Of a stretch of DNA of 64,000 bases, positions 1-7,938 are shown piece by piece; position 1 is the stretch's first letter, and each line of letters opens with the position of its first letter. The translations under genes and the position numbers were made by a program. This DNA is from DATAXP01 sp963708675 (GTDB lineage Bacteria; Planctomycetota; Planctomycetia; Pirellulales; PNKZ01): the NCBI GenBank assembly GCA_963708675.1, contig CAVPTO010000003.1, positions 1,488,001 to 1,552,000 of the forward strand, read 5' to 3'. A model generated the notes under the pieces. It had not been told where the DNA came from. It saw only the letters and a list, made by a program, of their open reading frames with translations, and did not search any database.

Positions 1-198
1 AACGACGAAGCCACGCTCCATGAAATGCTCCCGAAGAAGGGGGAACCCGACGGAGACATCATCGGCACGGGCCTCAAGATCGTGGTCCGTAGTAGCGAAT
101 CGAAGCTCAATGCCGAAATGTTCCAGCCTTCCACGTCATTCATGACGCTCGACCTCTTTAAGCGCTGGCTAGCCGAGTATAGGCTCAAGGGGTCATAA
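1..198 (+). CDS. C-terminal fragment, probable sugar ABC transporter substrate-binding protein
   Basis: The reading frame is open from base 1 and stops with TAA at 196-198, leaving the last 65 residues of a protein whose start lies outside the window. The tail contains a stretch (IIGTGLKIVV, then a Met-Phe, then a Leu-Asp-x-Phe-x-x-Trp-Leu segment) that resembles the C-terminus of periplasmic sugar-binding proteins of the ribose/galactose type. The next two genes are a RbsC-type permease and a RbsA-type ATPase, so a binding protein is the expected partner here. The call rests mainly on that context; the fragment alone is too short for a firm family assignment. Confidence 0.6.
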   Translation, partial: NDEATLHEMLPKKGEPDGDIIGTGLKIVVRSSESKLNAEMFQPSTSFMTLDLFKRWLAEYRLKGS

Positions 199-202
199 CG
201 TT

Positions 203-285
203 GCGACCGTGGGTCGCGCCTTTGGGATGCGCGTGTGACTGCGATGCACGGTAATGTCACCAGGCGGGCGCGACCAACGGTCGCG
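203..285 (+). repeat. Pair of related GC hairpins between binding protein and permease genes
   Basis: Two short hairpins share the same arm sequence: GCGACC-GTG-GGTCGC at 203-217 and CGCGACC-AAC-GGTCGCG at 269-285. Each is followed by a short G/C-CTTT run. They fill most of the 92-base gap between the binding protein stop and the permease start. Intercistronic hairpins at this position in binding-protein-dependent transporters often protect the upstream message, which would allow excess binding protein; that role is inferred here. Confidence 0.6.
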
Positions 286-290
286 GCTTT

Positions 291-1481
291 ATGGGCTCCT
301 CGATCTTTCGAAGCGTCGAAGTGGGGTTGTTGTTGGCGATCGCGGTCGTCATCGGCCTAGCAATCGCACTCGACCCATTGCAGACATATCGCGTCAATCC
401 GTACGACAGCGCGGTCGAAATCGTGCGTCAGACCGCGATGCTCGGCATCTTCGCCCTCGGCTCGGCCATCGTCATCATCGCCGGCGGCATCGACTTGTCG
501 GTCGGATCGATGATCGCCTTTAGTGGGTCGATATGCGCCGCGATATTACTGTTGCTGTCTTCGAACGAATTCGGCGAGGAACAGCCGCTCGGTTACGGTG
601 TCATTGCCGTGGCGATTGCCGGCGCACTTGTCGCCGGGTTTCTCGTCGGCAGTCTGCACGCGTGGCTCATCACGGTCGTCGGTTTGCCGCCTTTCATTGC
701 GACGCTCGCCACCCTCGTGGGTCTGCGAAGCTTGAGCCGTGCGCTGGTCGAGGGAGTCACGGCCGAGGTCTACGGCGGAGCCAAAGCCCAGATCGAGATC
801 CACGACGAGCGCTTTCGCTACCTCGCAACAAGTGTGTGGATTCCCGTCGTGCTGTTTCTACTGCTTGCCGCCGTCGCGTGGCTGCTGATGAGCCGCACCG
901 TCGTGGGCCGCCATCTTTACGCCCTCGGCGGGAACGAAGCTGCCACGCGGTTGAGCGGTATTCGCACCGAACGACTCAAATGGCTCGCGTACTGCATCGG
1001 GGCGATGGCTTCGAGCATTGCGGGCGTTCTGTACGTCGGCGAGCAAAGCGTCGCCGCGCCACAAACGCTCGGCCGAGGTTACGAACTCAACGCCATCGCC
1101 GCGGCTGTTGTTGGCGGATGCAGTCTGCAAGGCGGCTTCGGCAGCATTCCCGGCGTCGTGCTCGGCTGCCTGTTTCTTCGCGTCGTGATCGACGGCATCG
1201 CCAAGATCATCAAGACCGGAGCCGACGTGTACGAAGGACTCATCGTCGGCATCGTGGTTGTCTTCGCGGTGGCCTTCAATCAATTGCGATCGACAAGCAC
1301 CGGCGAACGACGTGTCTTCTCGGGAGCGCTGGGCGTCGTGACGATCGTCAATCTGGCGATTCTCACAGCGGCGATGGCGGCTCTCGTTGCAGGCAAAGCC
1401 ACCGCGGGAGTCGCAGGAGTCAGTGCTCTCGTATTGTTCTCGATCGTGAAGGTCATTGAGATGCGCCGCACGGCGAGTTAA
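291..1481 (+). CDS. Sugar ABC transporter permease (RbsC-type)
   Basis: This 396-residue hydrophobic protein is an inner-membrane permease of the ribose/xylose/galactose ABC importer type. It would form the sugar channel with the ATPase encoded 8 bases downstream. Several membrane segments are visible, and the family signature region appears as GGIDLSVGS near residues 65-73, the loop that precedes the conserved core, followed by the EAATRLSGI coupling segment near residue 215, which contacts the ATPase. It is longer than typical RbsC (about 320 residues): the last 60 residues add a further pair of hydrophobic helices after the usual end. Start ATG at 291 is used because it begins directly before the first membrane segment; there is no strong ribosome binding site. 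Substrate cannot be told from sequence. Confidence 0.9.
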   Translation: MGSSIFRSVEVGLLLAIAVVIGLAIALDPLQTYRVNPYDSAVEIVRQTAMLGIFALGSAIVIIAGGIDLSVGSMIAFSGSICAAILLLLSSNEFGEEQPLGYGVIAVAIAGALVAGFLVGSLHAWLITVVGLPPFIATLATLVGLRSLSRALVEGVTAEVYGGAKAQIEIHDERFRYLATSVWIPVVLFLLLAAVAWLLMSRTVVGRHLYALGGNEAATRLSGIRTERLKWLAYCIGAMASSIAGVLYVGEQSVAAPQTLGRGYELNAIAAAVVGGCSLQGGFGSIPGVVLGCLFLRVVIDGIAKIIKTGADVYEGLIVGIVVVFAVAFNQLRSTSTGERRVFSGALGVVTIVNLAILTAAMAALVAGKATAGVAGVSALVLFSIVKVIEMRRTAS

Positions 1482-1489
1482 TTACCGCG

Positions 1490-3024
1490 ATGCCTTTCGC
1501 CACCACACCACACGTCGAGCTACGTCACATCACGAAGCGATTTGGCGGCGTGACGGCTTTGGACGACGTCACGCTAGCGATCGACGCCGGTCGGCTACAC
1601 GCCGTGTGCGGAGAAAACGGCGCCGGCAAAAGCACGCTCATGAAGATCGTCGCTGGCGTTCTGCCCGATTTCGACGGCGAGCTGCTCGTCCGCGGCAACC
1701 GTCAGCGCTTCAGCGGCCCGCGCGATGCCGAACATGCCGGCATCAGCATCATTCATCAGGAACTGAACCTCGTCGAACAACTCTCAGCCGCCGCGAACAT
1801 CTTCCTCGGTCGCGAACGTCGCACCTCGCTGGGGTTTCTAGACACTGCGGCCATGAATCGCGAGGCGGCCGCAATCCTCGACGAGCTCGAATGCCGCATC
1901 GATCCGCGGGCTCCGGTCGCTTCGCTGCGCGTCGGCGACCAGCAACTCGTCGAGATCGCCAAGGCGCTCGTCATCCATAGTGACTTGCTCATTATGGACG
2001 AGCCAACCAGCGCCTTGACCGAGGCAGAATCCGCCCGGCTGTTTCGCATCATCGATCGCTTGCGCAATCGCGGCGTGACGATCCTCTACATCTCGCACAA
2101 AATGGACGAGATTTTTCGGCTGGCCGATGTGATCACCGTGCTTCGCGACGGTCGGCTGGTGCGAACGATGCCGCGCACTGAAACCGATCCGCGACAGGTC
2201 ACGCATCTGATGGTGGGTCGCGAGCTTGAAGCGACGCAAGTCTCGCCGCGATCAATCGGCGACACGATTCTCGAAGTCGAGAACCTCCGCCTGCCGTCGC
2301 CCGGCCATGCTCGTCCGTGGCGGTTGCACGACATCAGTTTCAAGCTGCATCGAGGCGAAATCCTGGGCATCGCGGGACTCATGGGCGCCGGCCGCACGGA
2401 ACTTCTCGAATGCCTGTTTGGGGCTAGCACGCACCGTCCGCACGGGCGCGTCGTGCTCGAAGGTCGCGAGGTCGCATTTCGCCATCCTTGCGACGCGAAG
2501 CAAGCGGGTGTTGCACTCGTGACGGAAGATCGCAAGCGACTCGGGCTGTTCGATCGCATGTCCGTCCGCGAGAACATCACGCTCTGCGAGTTACAGCGAG
2601 CGGCAACGGCGGGCATCGTTCGACCGCGCGACGAGCGTCAGCTCGCCCAAGGTACGATCGACCGATTGCGCGTGAAGACCGACGGCACCGACGCGCCGAT
2701 TACGAGTCTCAGCGGCGGCAATCAACAGAAGACGATCATCGGGCGTTGGTTGCTCACGCATCCTCGTGTGTTGTTGCTCGACGATCCGACACGTGGCATC
2801 GACGTCGCCGCGAAGGCCGAGCTGTACCGGCTGTTTGATCAGCTCTGCCGTGACGGACTTGGCATCATCGTCACGTCGAGCGAGCTGCCCGAGTTGCTCG
2901 CGATTTCCGATCGCATTCTCGTGCTGTGCGAAGGCCGTCTGACGGCTGAGTTCTCGCGCACGAAGCCACCGAGCAACGCATCATGGAAGCGGCCACGCAA
3001 CGTCAGCCGCAAGCGACCGCGTAG
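1490..3024 (+). CDS. Sugar ABC transporter ATP-binding protein (RbsA-type), frame disrupted near the end
   Basis: A double-ATPase of the RbsA/MglA family that energises the importer with the upstream permease. The first cassette has a Walker A (GENGAGKST, near residue 42), a signature-like VGDQQLVEIAKAL and a Walker B LLIMDEPTSAL. The second cassette is degenerate at Walker A (GLMGAGRTE) as usual for this family, with signature LSGGNQQK and LLLDDPTRGID. After residue 490 the frame leaves the family pattern. One frame over, from base 2962, it reads EATEQRIMEAATQRQ and ends at TAG 3022-3024, giving a product of about 511 residues, the usual length. Unless corrected, translation would run to 3664 across the opposite-strand gene. 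A one-base deletion near 2960 is the simplest explanation. Confidence 0.88.
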
Positions 3025-3031
3025 TGCGACG

Positions 3032-4084
3032 TCAGTTGCCGATATAGCGTGCGTACACGCTTCGCGCCTCGGCCGGGTCGTCGGTGCCGCTGATGATCGC
3101 GCGGCCGTCGGGGAACACCGTCAGCACGTAACGGTCGATGGTCGCTCGCAAAAGAAAGGCGTTGCGCGTCACCCGCCCTGCCGGCGACAACCGCCGCTCC
3201 AGATCATCCAGCGTTACACAATCGCCACGACGCACGCTGATTTGCACCGCATTGCGGCCGCAAAGAACGACTGCGTCACCACCACGCTCGCCCGACAACC
3301 ACGGGAACTCTCGGCGATGACACGTCGGACAATCCGCTCGCTTTCGCAATGTATCGAGATGGATGCGTTGCGTTCGGTTTTGCCAAAGGTCGATCACGAA
3401 CATATCGGGCTGAATCGCTTCACGATGCCCGGAAAGAATCTTCATCGCCTCTTGCGATTGGATCGACGCGATGACGCCGATAATGGGCGCGAGAATGCCC
3501 GCGGTGTCGCAAGTCGGCATCGTTCCCGCCGCCGGGGGCTCGGGAAGGACGCAGCGCAGACACGCTGTCGCGCCGGGTACGATCGTCATCGTCTGCCCTT
3601 CGCTGCCGATGCACCCGCCGAAGATCCAGGGGATGCCGTGTTTGATGGCAACATCGTTGAGTAGAAACCGCGTCTCGAAGTTATCGGTGCCGTCGACGAT
3701 CACATCGACGCCTTCGCATAAGGTCTCGATGTTTTGATACGACACGTCGGCGACGACTGGGTCGATTTCGATCGTTGAATTGATGCGTCGCAGCTTGCTC
3801 GCCGCGGCGATGGCCTTCGGCAACCCCGCAGCCACGTCCTCTTCATCGAACAGCGTTTGACGTTGCAGGTTTGTCAACTCGACGAAATCGCGGTCGACGA
3901 TGCGCAGCCTGCCGACGCCTGCTCGCGCCAACGTCGATGCGATCGCACTTCCAAGTGCCCCACAGCCACAAACGAGCGCCGTCGACTGCATCAACCGACG
4001 TTGCCCCTCCTCGCCCAGCGGCGCGTAGCGCACTTGCCGCGCATAGCGTGCAAGTGCGGGTTGATCGTCGTCGTGGTCGCTCAC
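3032..4084 (-). CDS. ThiF/MoeB-family adenylyltransferase (E1-like)
   Basis: A 350-residue enzyme of the MoeB/ThiF/HesA family, which adenylates the C-terminal glycine of a ubiquitin-like sulfur carrier for molybdopterin or thiamine synthesis. Visible are the nucleotide-binding GCGALG (residues 40-45), the DGTDNF segment (131-136), a Cys at about 192 in TCDTAGILAP, and two CxxC pairs (175/178 and 252/255) expected to hold zinc. The last 90 residues are shorter than a full rhodanese domain and have no recognisable active-site loop. It starts with GTG overlapping the TGA of the upstream gene (GTGA), so translation is probably coupled. No carrier protein (MoaD/ThiS) is encoded nearby, so the pathway is left open. 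Confidence 0.88.
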   Translation of the reverse strand: MSDHDDDQPALARYARQVRYAPLGEEGQRRLMQSTALVCGCGALGSAIASTLARAGVGRLRIVDRDFVELTNLQRQTLFDEEDVAAGLPKAIAAASKLRRINSTIEIDPVVADVSYQNIETLCEGVDVIVDGTDNFETRFLLNDVAIKHGIPWIFGGCIGSEGQTMTIVPGATACLRCVLPEPPAAGTMPTCDTAGILAPIIGVIASIQSQEAMKILSGHREAIQPDMFVIDLWQNRTQRIHLDTLRKRADCPTCHRREFPWLSGERGGDAVVLCGRNAVQISVRRGDCVTLDDLERRLSPAGRVTRNAFLLRATIDRYVLTVFPDGRAIISGTDDPAEARSVYARYIGN

Positions 4085-4983
4085 GTCGTCGTTTCTTTCG
4101 GTTGAAGAATCACGTAGCCTGCGAACTCGCCCTTGCCTGCTAAGTCACGCTGCAACCGGTCGCACTCAGCTCGGGTTTGCTCAAGACTCAGAATAGAATC
4201 CGCTCGACGGCAAGCGATCGCCGGCGAGTCGCACAACGAAACACGTCCTGCAAAGTCATCCGCCCCGACGACCTCGGCCGCAACGAAGTGCCCCCAAGAC
4301 GGAAGTTCGAGGACTTCGTGATCGTCGAATGACTGACCCAACAAAACGTTCGGCGCAAGCGCTACAGCGTTTGTTTCCGTAGCCGTTTCGCCGCTCAGTA
4401 TCGCAAGACCAACGGCTGGCCATCGTGCTAATCGCGACAAGTCGGCAACATCGGTGACTTCAGCGGCGACGAGAACGCCTTCAGGCGACAGCTCTTCGAG
4501 CAATTCATCGCTCGGAGATCGCAACCAGCACGAAAGTTCCTGCCGGCGCCAAGCGGACCAGTCCTCGCGATCGCTCGCTGGTTGAGCACCACGGAAAACC
4601 CAGTTTCGAGCGGCCCATAGAAACCGCCTTGCATGTACACCCAGCGGACGAATGCCGAGCCATCGCTGGAGTTTCAACGGCGGCGAGTCTGCGATCGAAC
4701 ACTCGATGTCGAAGCGATAGAGCATCGGTAACTCGGGCGTCCAAAAACACGGATCGGGCACAACGGCCTCGGCCAACAATGTTTCGCCTGGCAAGACTGC
4801 CAGCGGAATCGATGCGGGCAACGTGCGACTGTGCCGACAGAACGGTCCGATCACGCGACCTGTGAATCGCAAGTCGGCGACTGCGCGCGGCAGTCGTGCG
4901 TACAGATGCGAAGCCGCGTTGCTTGTCGCGCCGAAGAAGGTCTGCAAATTGTCGAGAATGTTCATCGCGCTAGCGGCCATCAC
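4081..4983 (-). CDS. Unknown protein with a GH2-like N-terminal region
   Basis: A 300-residue protein lying between uvrA and the ThiF-type gene, overlapping both (14 bases with uvrA, 4 with the next). I do not recognise a named family. The first 130 residues recall the beta-sandwich domains of glycoside hydrolase family 2: a conserved-looking CFWTPELPMLYRF, then RWLGIRPLGVHARRF and WVFRGAQ, which matches the order W-x-P-E-x-P-x-L-Y followed by LGxRxxxxxxRxFxxNGxxxxLRG in that family. The second half would correspond to the start of the catalytic barrel but is far too short and shows no catalytic acid motif. It may be a pseudoenzyme or binding protein. Possible starts are GTG 4983, ATG 4980 or ATG 4965. 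Confidence 0.7.
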   Translation of the reverse strand: MMAASAMNILDNLQTFFGATSNAASHLYARLPRAVADLRFTGRVIGPFCRHSRTLPASIPLAVLPGETLLAEAVVPDPCFWTPELPMLYRFDIECSIADSPPLKLQRWLGIRPLGVHARRFLWAARNWVFRGAQPASDREDWSAWRRQELSCWLRSPSDELLEELSPEGVLVAAEVTDVADLSRLARWPAVGLAILSGETATETNAVALAPNVLLGQSFDDHEVLELPSWGHFVAAEVVGADDFAGRVSLCDSPAIACRRADSILSLEQTRAECDRLQRDLAGKGEFAGYVILQPKETTT

Positions 4984-7819
4984 CCGCCGCGATCGGTTCG
5001 CGATCTTCGGCCAAGGCGCGGGCGAGATACTGGCCGGTAATCGAGTCGGCCACTCTCGCGACCATCTCCGGCGGGCCTTGCGCGATTACCTGCCCACCAT
5101 CTTCCGCGGCTCCGGGACCAAGATCGATCACGTAGTCGGCCGATCGAATGAGGCTGAGGTTGTGTTCGACGACAATCAGCGAATGTCCGACGGCCAACAG
5201 CGCCTCGAAGCAATCGAGCAACTGCACGATGTCGGCGAAGTGCAGGCCCGTCGTCGGTTCGTCGAGCAGAAACAGCGTGCGACTCCGTTTCGTTGCCGAC
5301 ATGTGCGCGGCGAGCTTCAGGCGTTGCGATTCGCCGCCGCTGAGCGTGTTCGCCGGTTGACCGAGCCGCAGATAGTCGAGGCCGACGTAGATCAGCCGCT
5401 TCAGCCGAGCTTGCGCCTTCGGTAGGCCGCGAAAGAACGTGAACGCTTCACGCACAGTCATGTCGAGCACATCGGCGATGTTGCGTCCGCGGTACGTGAC
5501 GGCGAGAATTTCGCGACGAAAGCGGCGGCCTTGGCAGGCGGTACACTTCATGAACACGTCGGCCAAGAACTGCATATCGATTTGCAGATAGCCGGCGCCT
5601 TCACAGACTTCGCAACGGCCACCTTCGACGTTGAAGCTGAAATGACTTGCCGTGTAGTTGTGCGTGCGGGCCTCGACCGTGTCGGCGAACACGGCGCGAA
5701 TCTCATCGAAGGCCTTGATGTACGTGACAGGATTCGATCGCGGTGAACGACCAATCGGCGACTGGTCGACCATTTGCACGTCATTGATCTGACCGTCGCC
5801 ATAAACGTCGTCGTAGGCCGCTGGTCGCGGAGCGTCCTTGTTCAAGCGACGACACAGGGCGGGGTACAGCGTGTCCTCAACGAGCGTGCTTTTGCCCGAG
5901 CCGCTAACGCCGGTGACGACGCAGAGCATGCCGAGCGGGAACTCGACGGTGACGTTTTTCAGATTGTTGCCGTGAGCGCCAGTGAGACGAATCCACCCGT
6001 GGTTGGGAACGCGGCGACGTTCGGGCGTGTGAATGCCACGACGACCGGCGAGATAGTCGCCCGTAAGGCTCGTCGTCGAGTGCAACATCTCTTCAGGCGT
6101 CCCCTGAAACACGACGCAGCCACCGCGCTCGCCGGCTCCGGGCCCGATTTCGACCACCTGATCGGCCGCACGAATCGTCGCTTCGTCGTGCTCGACAACG
6201 ACGACCGTGTTCTGCCGATTGCGTAGCTGCTGGATCGCCTCGATGAGTCGTGCGGTGTCGCGAGGATGCAGCCCTGCGGTCGGTTCATCGAGCACGTAGA
6301 GCATATTCACCAAGCTGGAACCGAGCGCCGAGGTGAGCGAGACACGTTGCGCTTCGCCGCCGCTGAGCGTGCGTAGCGTGCGATCGAGCGTCAGATAATC
6401 GAGGCCGACGACCGACAGGAACTTGAGTCGCCAGGCGATTTGCTCGAGCATCGTGCGGGCCACGCGACGCTCATGGTCGACGAGATCGAGATTCGCAAAA
6501 AGCTCGATGGCCTGACGAACTTCTAGAGCCGTTATCTCCGCAATGTTCTTTCCCGCGATCCGGACGGCGAGCGCCTCGGGCTTCAGTCGCTGCCCGTTAC
6601 ACAACGGGCAAGGCCGATAGCTCCGCCACCGGCTCAAGAACACACGGATGTGCATCTTGTACTTGCGCTTCTCAAGCCATCGGAAGAACCCGCGCAGGCC
6701 GCCGAACTTTCGCTTCGGCACGCCTTCGACAATGATTTTGCGTTGGGCCTCCGTGAGCTCGGCGAAGGGGACGTTCACCGGTAGGTCGTAATCGTCAGCA
6801 AGCTCCATGAGTTCCACGAGCTCGTGGGCGTAGGCCGGCGAATTCCATGGCGCGATGGCACCGTCGCGAATCGACTTGCCAGGGTTCGGCACGACGAGGT
6901 CGAGGTCGACATCGAACACGCTGCCAAAACCTTCGCACTCGGGACATGCACCAAGCGGGCTGTTAAAGCTGAACAGTCGTGGCTCGGGCTGCGGATAGTG
7001 GCGGTCGCAATCGGCGCAGTGGAAGCGGCCGCTGAAGGCTAGACGTCGCCACTCAACACCGTCGATGGTGCAGGTGGAGCCCGTGAGGCCGAGCGATGTT
7101 TCTGCGCCACTCGGGACAAAGATTGCGCATCGTCCGTCGCCGTGACGCATCGCGGTTTCGAGCGAGTCGATCAGGCGGCGATCGTTGGCATCGGTCGCGG
7201 TGAGGCGATCGACGACGACGTAGAGTGAATCACCTTGCAACTCGTTCGACGGCGGTAAGTCGATCATATGACCGTTGCCGATTACCCGGCCGAAACCCTC
7301 CTCGCGCAACATTTCGGACAATTGCGCCATCGTGAGCTGCTCGGACGCGCGACGCTCGAACGCGATCAACATGCGCGTGCCCGGCGCCAGGCGAGCGAGA
7401 AGTTCGGCAACGCTCTGCGGCGATTCGCGACGCACCTCGCGGCCACAGCTGATGCAAAAGACGTGGCCGATCTTGGCGAAGAGCAGCCGCAGGTAGTCGT
7501 AAACCTCGGTGGCCGTCGCGACGGTGGAACGACTCGACCGCGTCGCGCTCTTGCCGGCGATGGCAATGGCGGGGGGGATGCCGTCGATGCGGTCAGCCGC
7601 TGGCTTTTCGAGGCGTTCGAGAAACTGCCGCGTGTAGGCGGAGAAGCTTTCGATGTAGCGCCGCTGGCCTTCGGCGTAGAGCGTGTCGAAGGCGAGGCTG
7701 CTTTTGCCGCTGCCGCTGAGGCCGCAAAAGACGATCAACTTGCGATGAGGCAAGTCGAGATCGACGTGCTTGAGGTTGTGCACCTCCACGCCACGGAGTG
7801 TGATGAAGCGGTCGCTCAC
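4970..7819 (-). CDS. uvrA: Excinuclease ABC subunit A
   Basis: UvrA, the damage-recognition ATPase dimer of nucleotide excision repair, which loads UvrB onto lesions. At 949 residues it has normal length. Present are the first Walker A GLSGSGKSS (residues 33-41), the second Walker A GVSGSGKST, two ABC signatures (LSGGEAQR, LSGGESQR), two Walker B regions (LDEPTAGLH, LDEPTTGLH) and two zinc modules (CADC...CPEC and CEVC...CTAC). The start is GTG at 7819, which gives the canonical MSDRFITLRG opening. No Shine-Dalgarno sequence precedes it, but an extended -10 element lies only a few bases upstream, so the message may be leaderless. uvrB and uvrC are not in the window. Confidence 0.97.
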   Translation of the reverse strand: MSDRFITLRGVEVHNLKHVDLDLPHRKLIVFCGLSGSGKSSLAFDTLYAEGQRRYIESFSAYTRQFLERLEKPAADRIDGIPPAIAIAGKSATRSSRSTVATATEVYDYLRLLFAKIGHVFCISCGREVRRESPQSVAELLARLAPGTRMLIAFERRASEQLTMAQLSEMLREEGFGRVIGNGHMIDLPPSNELQGDSLYVVVDRLTATDANDRRLIDSLETAMRHGDGRCAIFVPSGAETSLGLTGSTCTIDGVEWRRLAFSGRFHCADCDRHYPQPEPRLFSFNSPLGACPECEGFGSVFDVDLDLVVPNPGKSIRDGAIAPWNSPAYAHELVELMELADDYDLPVNVPFAELTEAQRKIIVEGVPKRKFGGLRGFFRWLEKRKYKMHIRVFLSRWRSYRPCPLCNGQRLKPEALAVRIAGKNIAEITALEVRQAIELFANLDLVDHERRVARTMLEQIAWRLKFLSVVGLDYLTLDRTLRTLSGGEAQRVSLTSALGSSLVNMLYVLDEPTAGLHPRDTARLIEAIQQLRNRQNTVVVVEHDEATIRAADQVVEIGPGAGERGGCVVFQGTPEEMLHSTTSLTGDYLAGRRGIHTPERRRVPNHGWIRLTGAHGNNLKNVTVEFPLGMLCVVTGVSGSGKSTLVEDTLYPALCRRLNKDAPRPAAYDDVYGDGQINDVQMVDQSPIGRSPRSNPVTYIKAFDEIRAVFADTVEARTHNYTASHFSFNVEGGRCEVCEGAGYLQIDMQFLADVFMKCTACQGRRFRREILAVTYRGRNIADVLDMTVREAFTFFRGLPKAQARLKRLIYVGLDYLRLGQPANTLSGGESQRLKLAAHMSATKRSRTLFLLDEPTTGLHFADIVQLLDCFEALLAVGHSLIVVEHNLSLIRSADYVIDLGPGAAEDGGQVIAQGPPEMVARVADSITGQYLARALAEDREPIAAGDGR

Positions 7820-7825
7820 ACGGAG

Positions 7826-7834
7826 ATTATATCA
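7826..7834 (-). promoter_or_regulatory. Extended -10 promoter element of uvrA
   Basis: On the minus strand the bases read TGATATAAT, a perfect -10 hexamer with the TGn extension. No convincing -35 box is present 16-18 bases upstream, which is acceptable for extended -10 promoters. The expected start of transcription, about seven bases after the hexamer, falls on or next to the GTG start codon at 7819. Confidence 0.5.
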
Positions 7835-7861
7835 ACGAAGGCTAGACGCCGCCCGCGAGCG

Positions 7862-7921
7862 GTGGGGTCTGAGACCCGCGCCGAGCGCGACCCCACAAAC
7901 CCAGGGCCAGCAGGCCCTGGG
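7862..7921. repeat. Palindromic repeat, family B (copy 1), with terminator-like hairpin
   Basis: Two adjacent hairpins lie between uvrA and the RNase gene. The first pairs GTGGGGTC (7862-7869) with GACCCCAC (7889-7896). The second pairs CCCAGGGCC (7900-7908) with GGCCCTGGG (7913-7921) around an AGCA loop. On the minus strand the second hairpin is followed by TTTGT, so it could end the RNase transcript. The segment GAGACCCGCGCCGAGCGCG inside the first hairpin recurs at 54366-54384. Confidence 0.65.
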
Positions 7922-7938
7922 CTTGGGCGACGTTCTGT

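Noticed and set aside
3032..4084. ThiF-family gene as part of an antiphage ubiquitin-like conjugation (CBASS- or Bil-type) system
   Set aside because: The protein has the MoeB-type domain order and zinc cysteines, and no E2, JAB protease, ubiquitin-like or cyclase gene lies nearby.
5548..6288. Short minus-strand frames inside uvrA looking like separate ABC fragments
   Set aside because: They are other-frame readings of the UvrA gene, which itself is intact over 949 residues.
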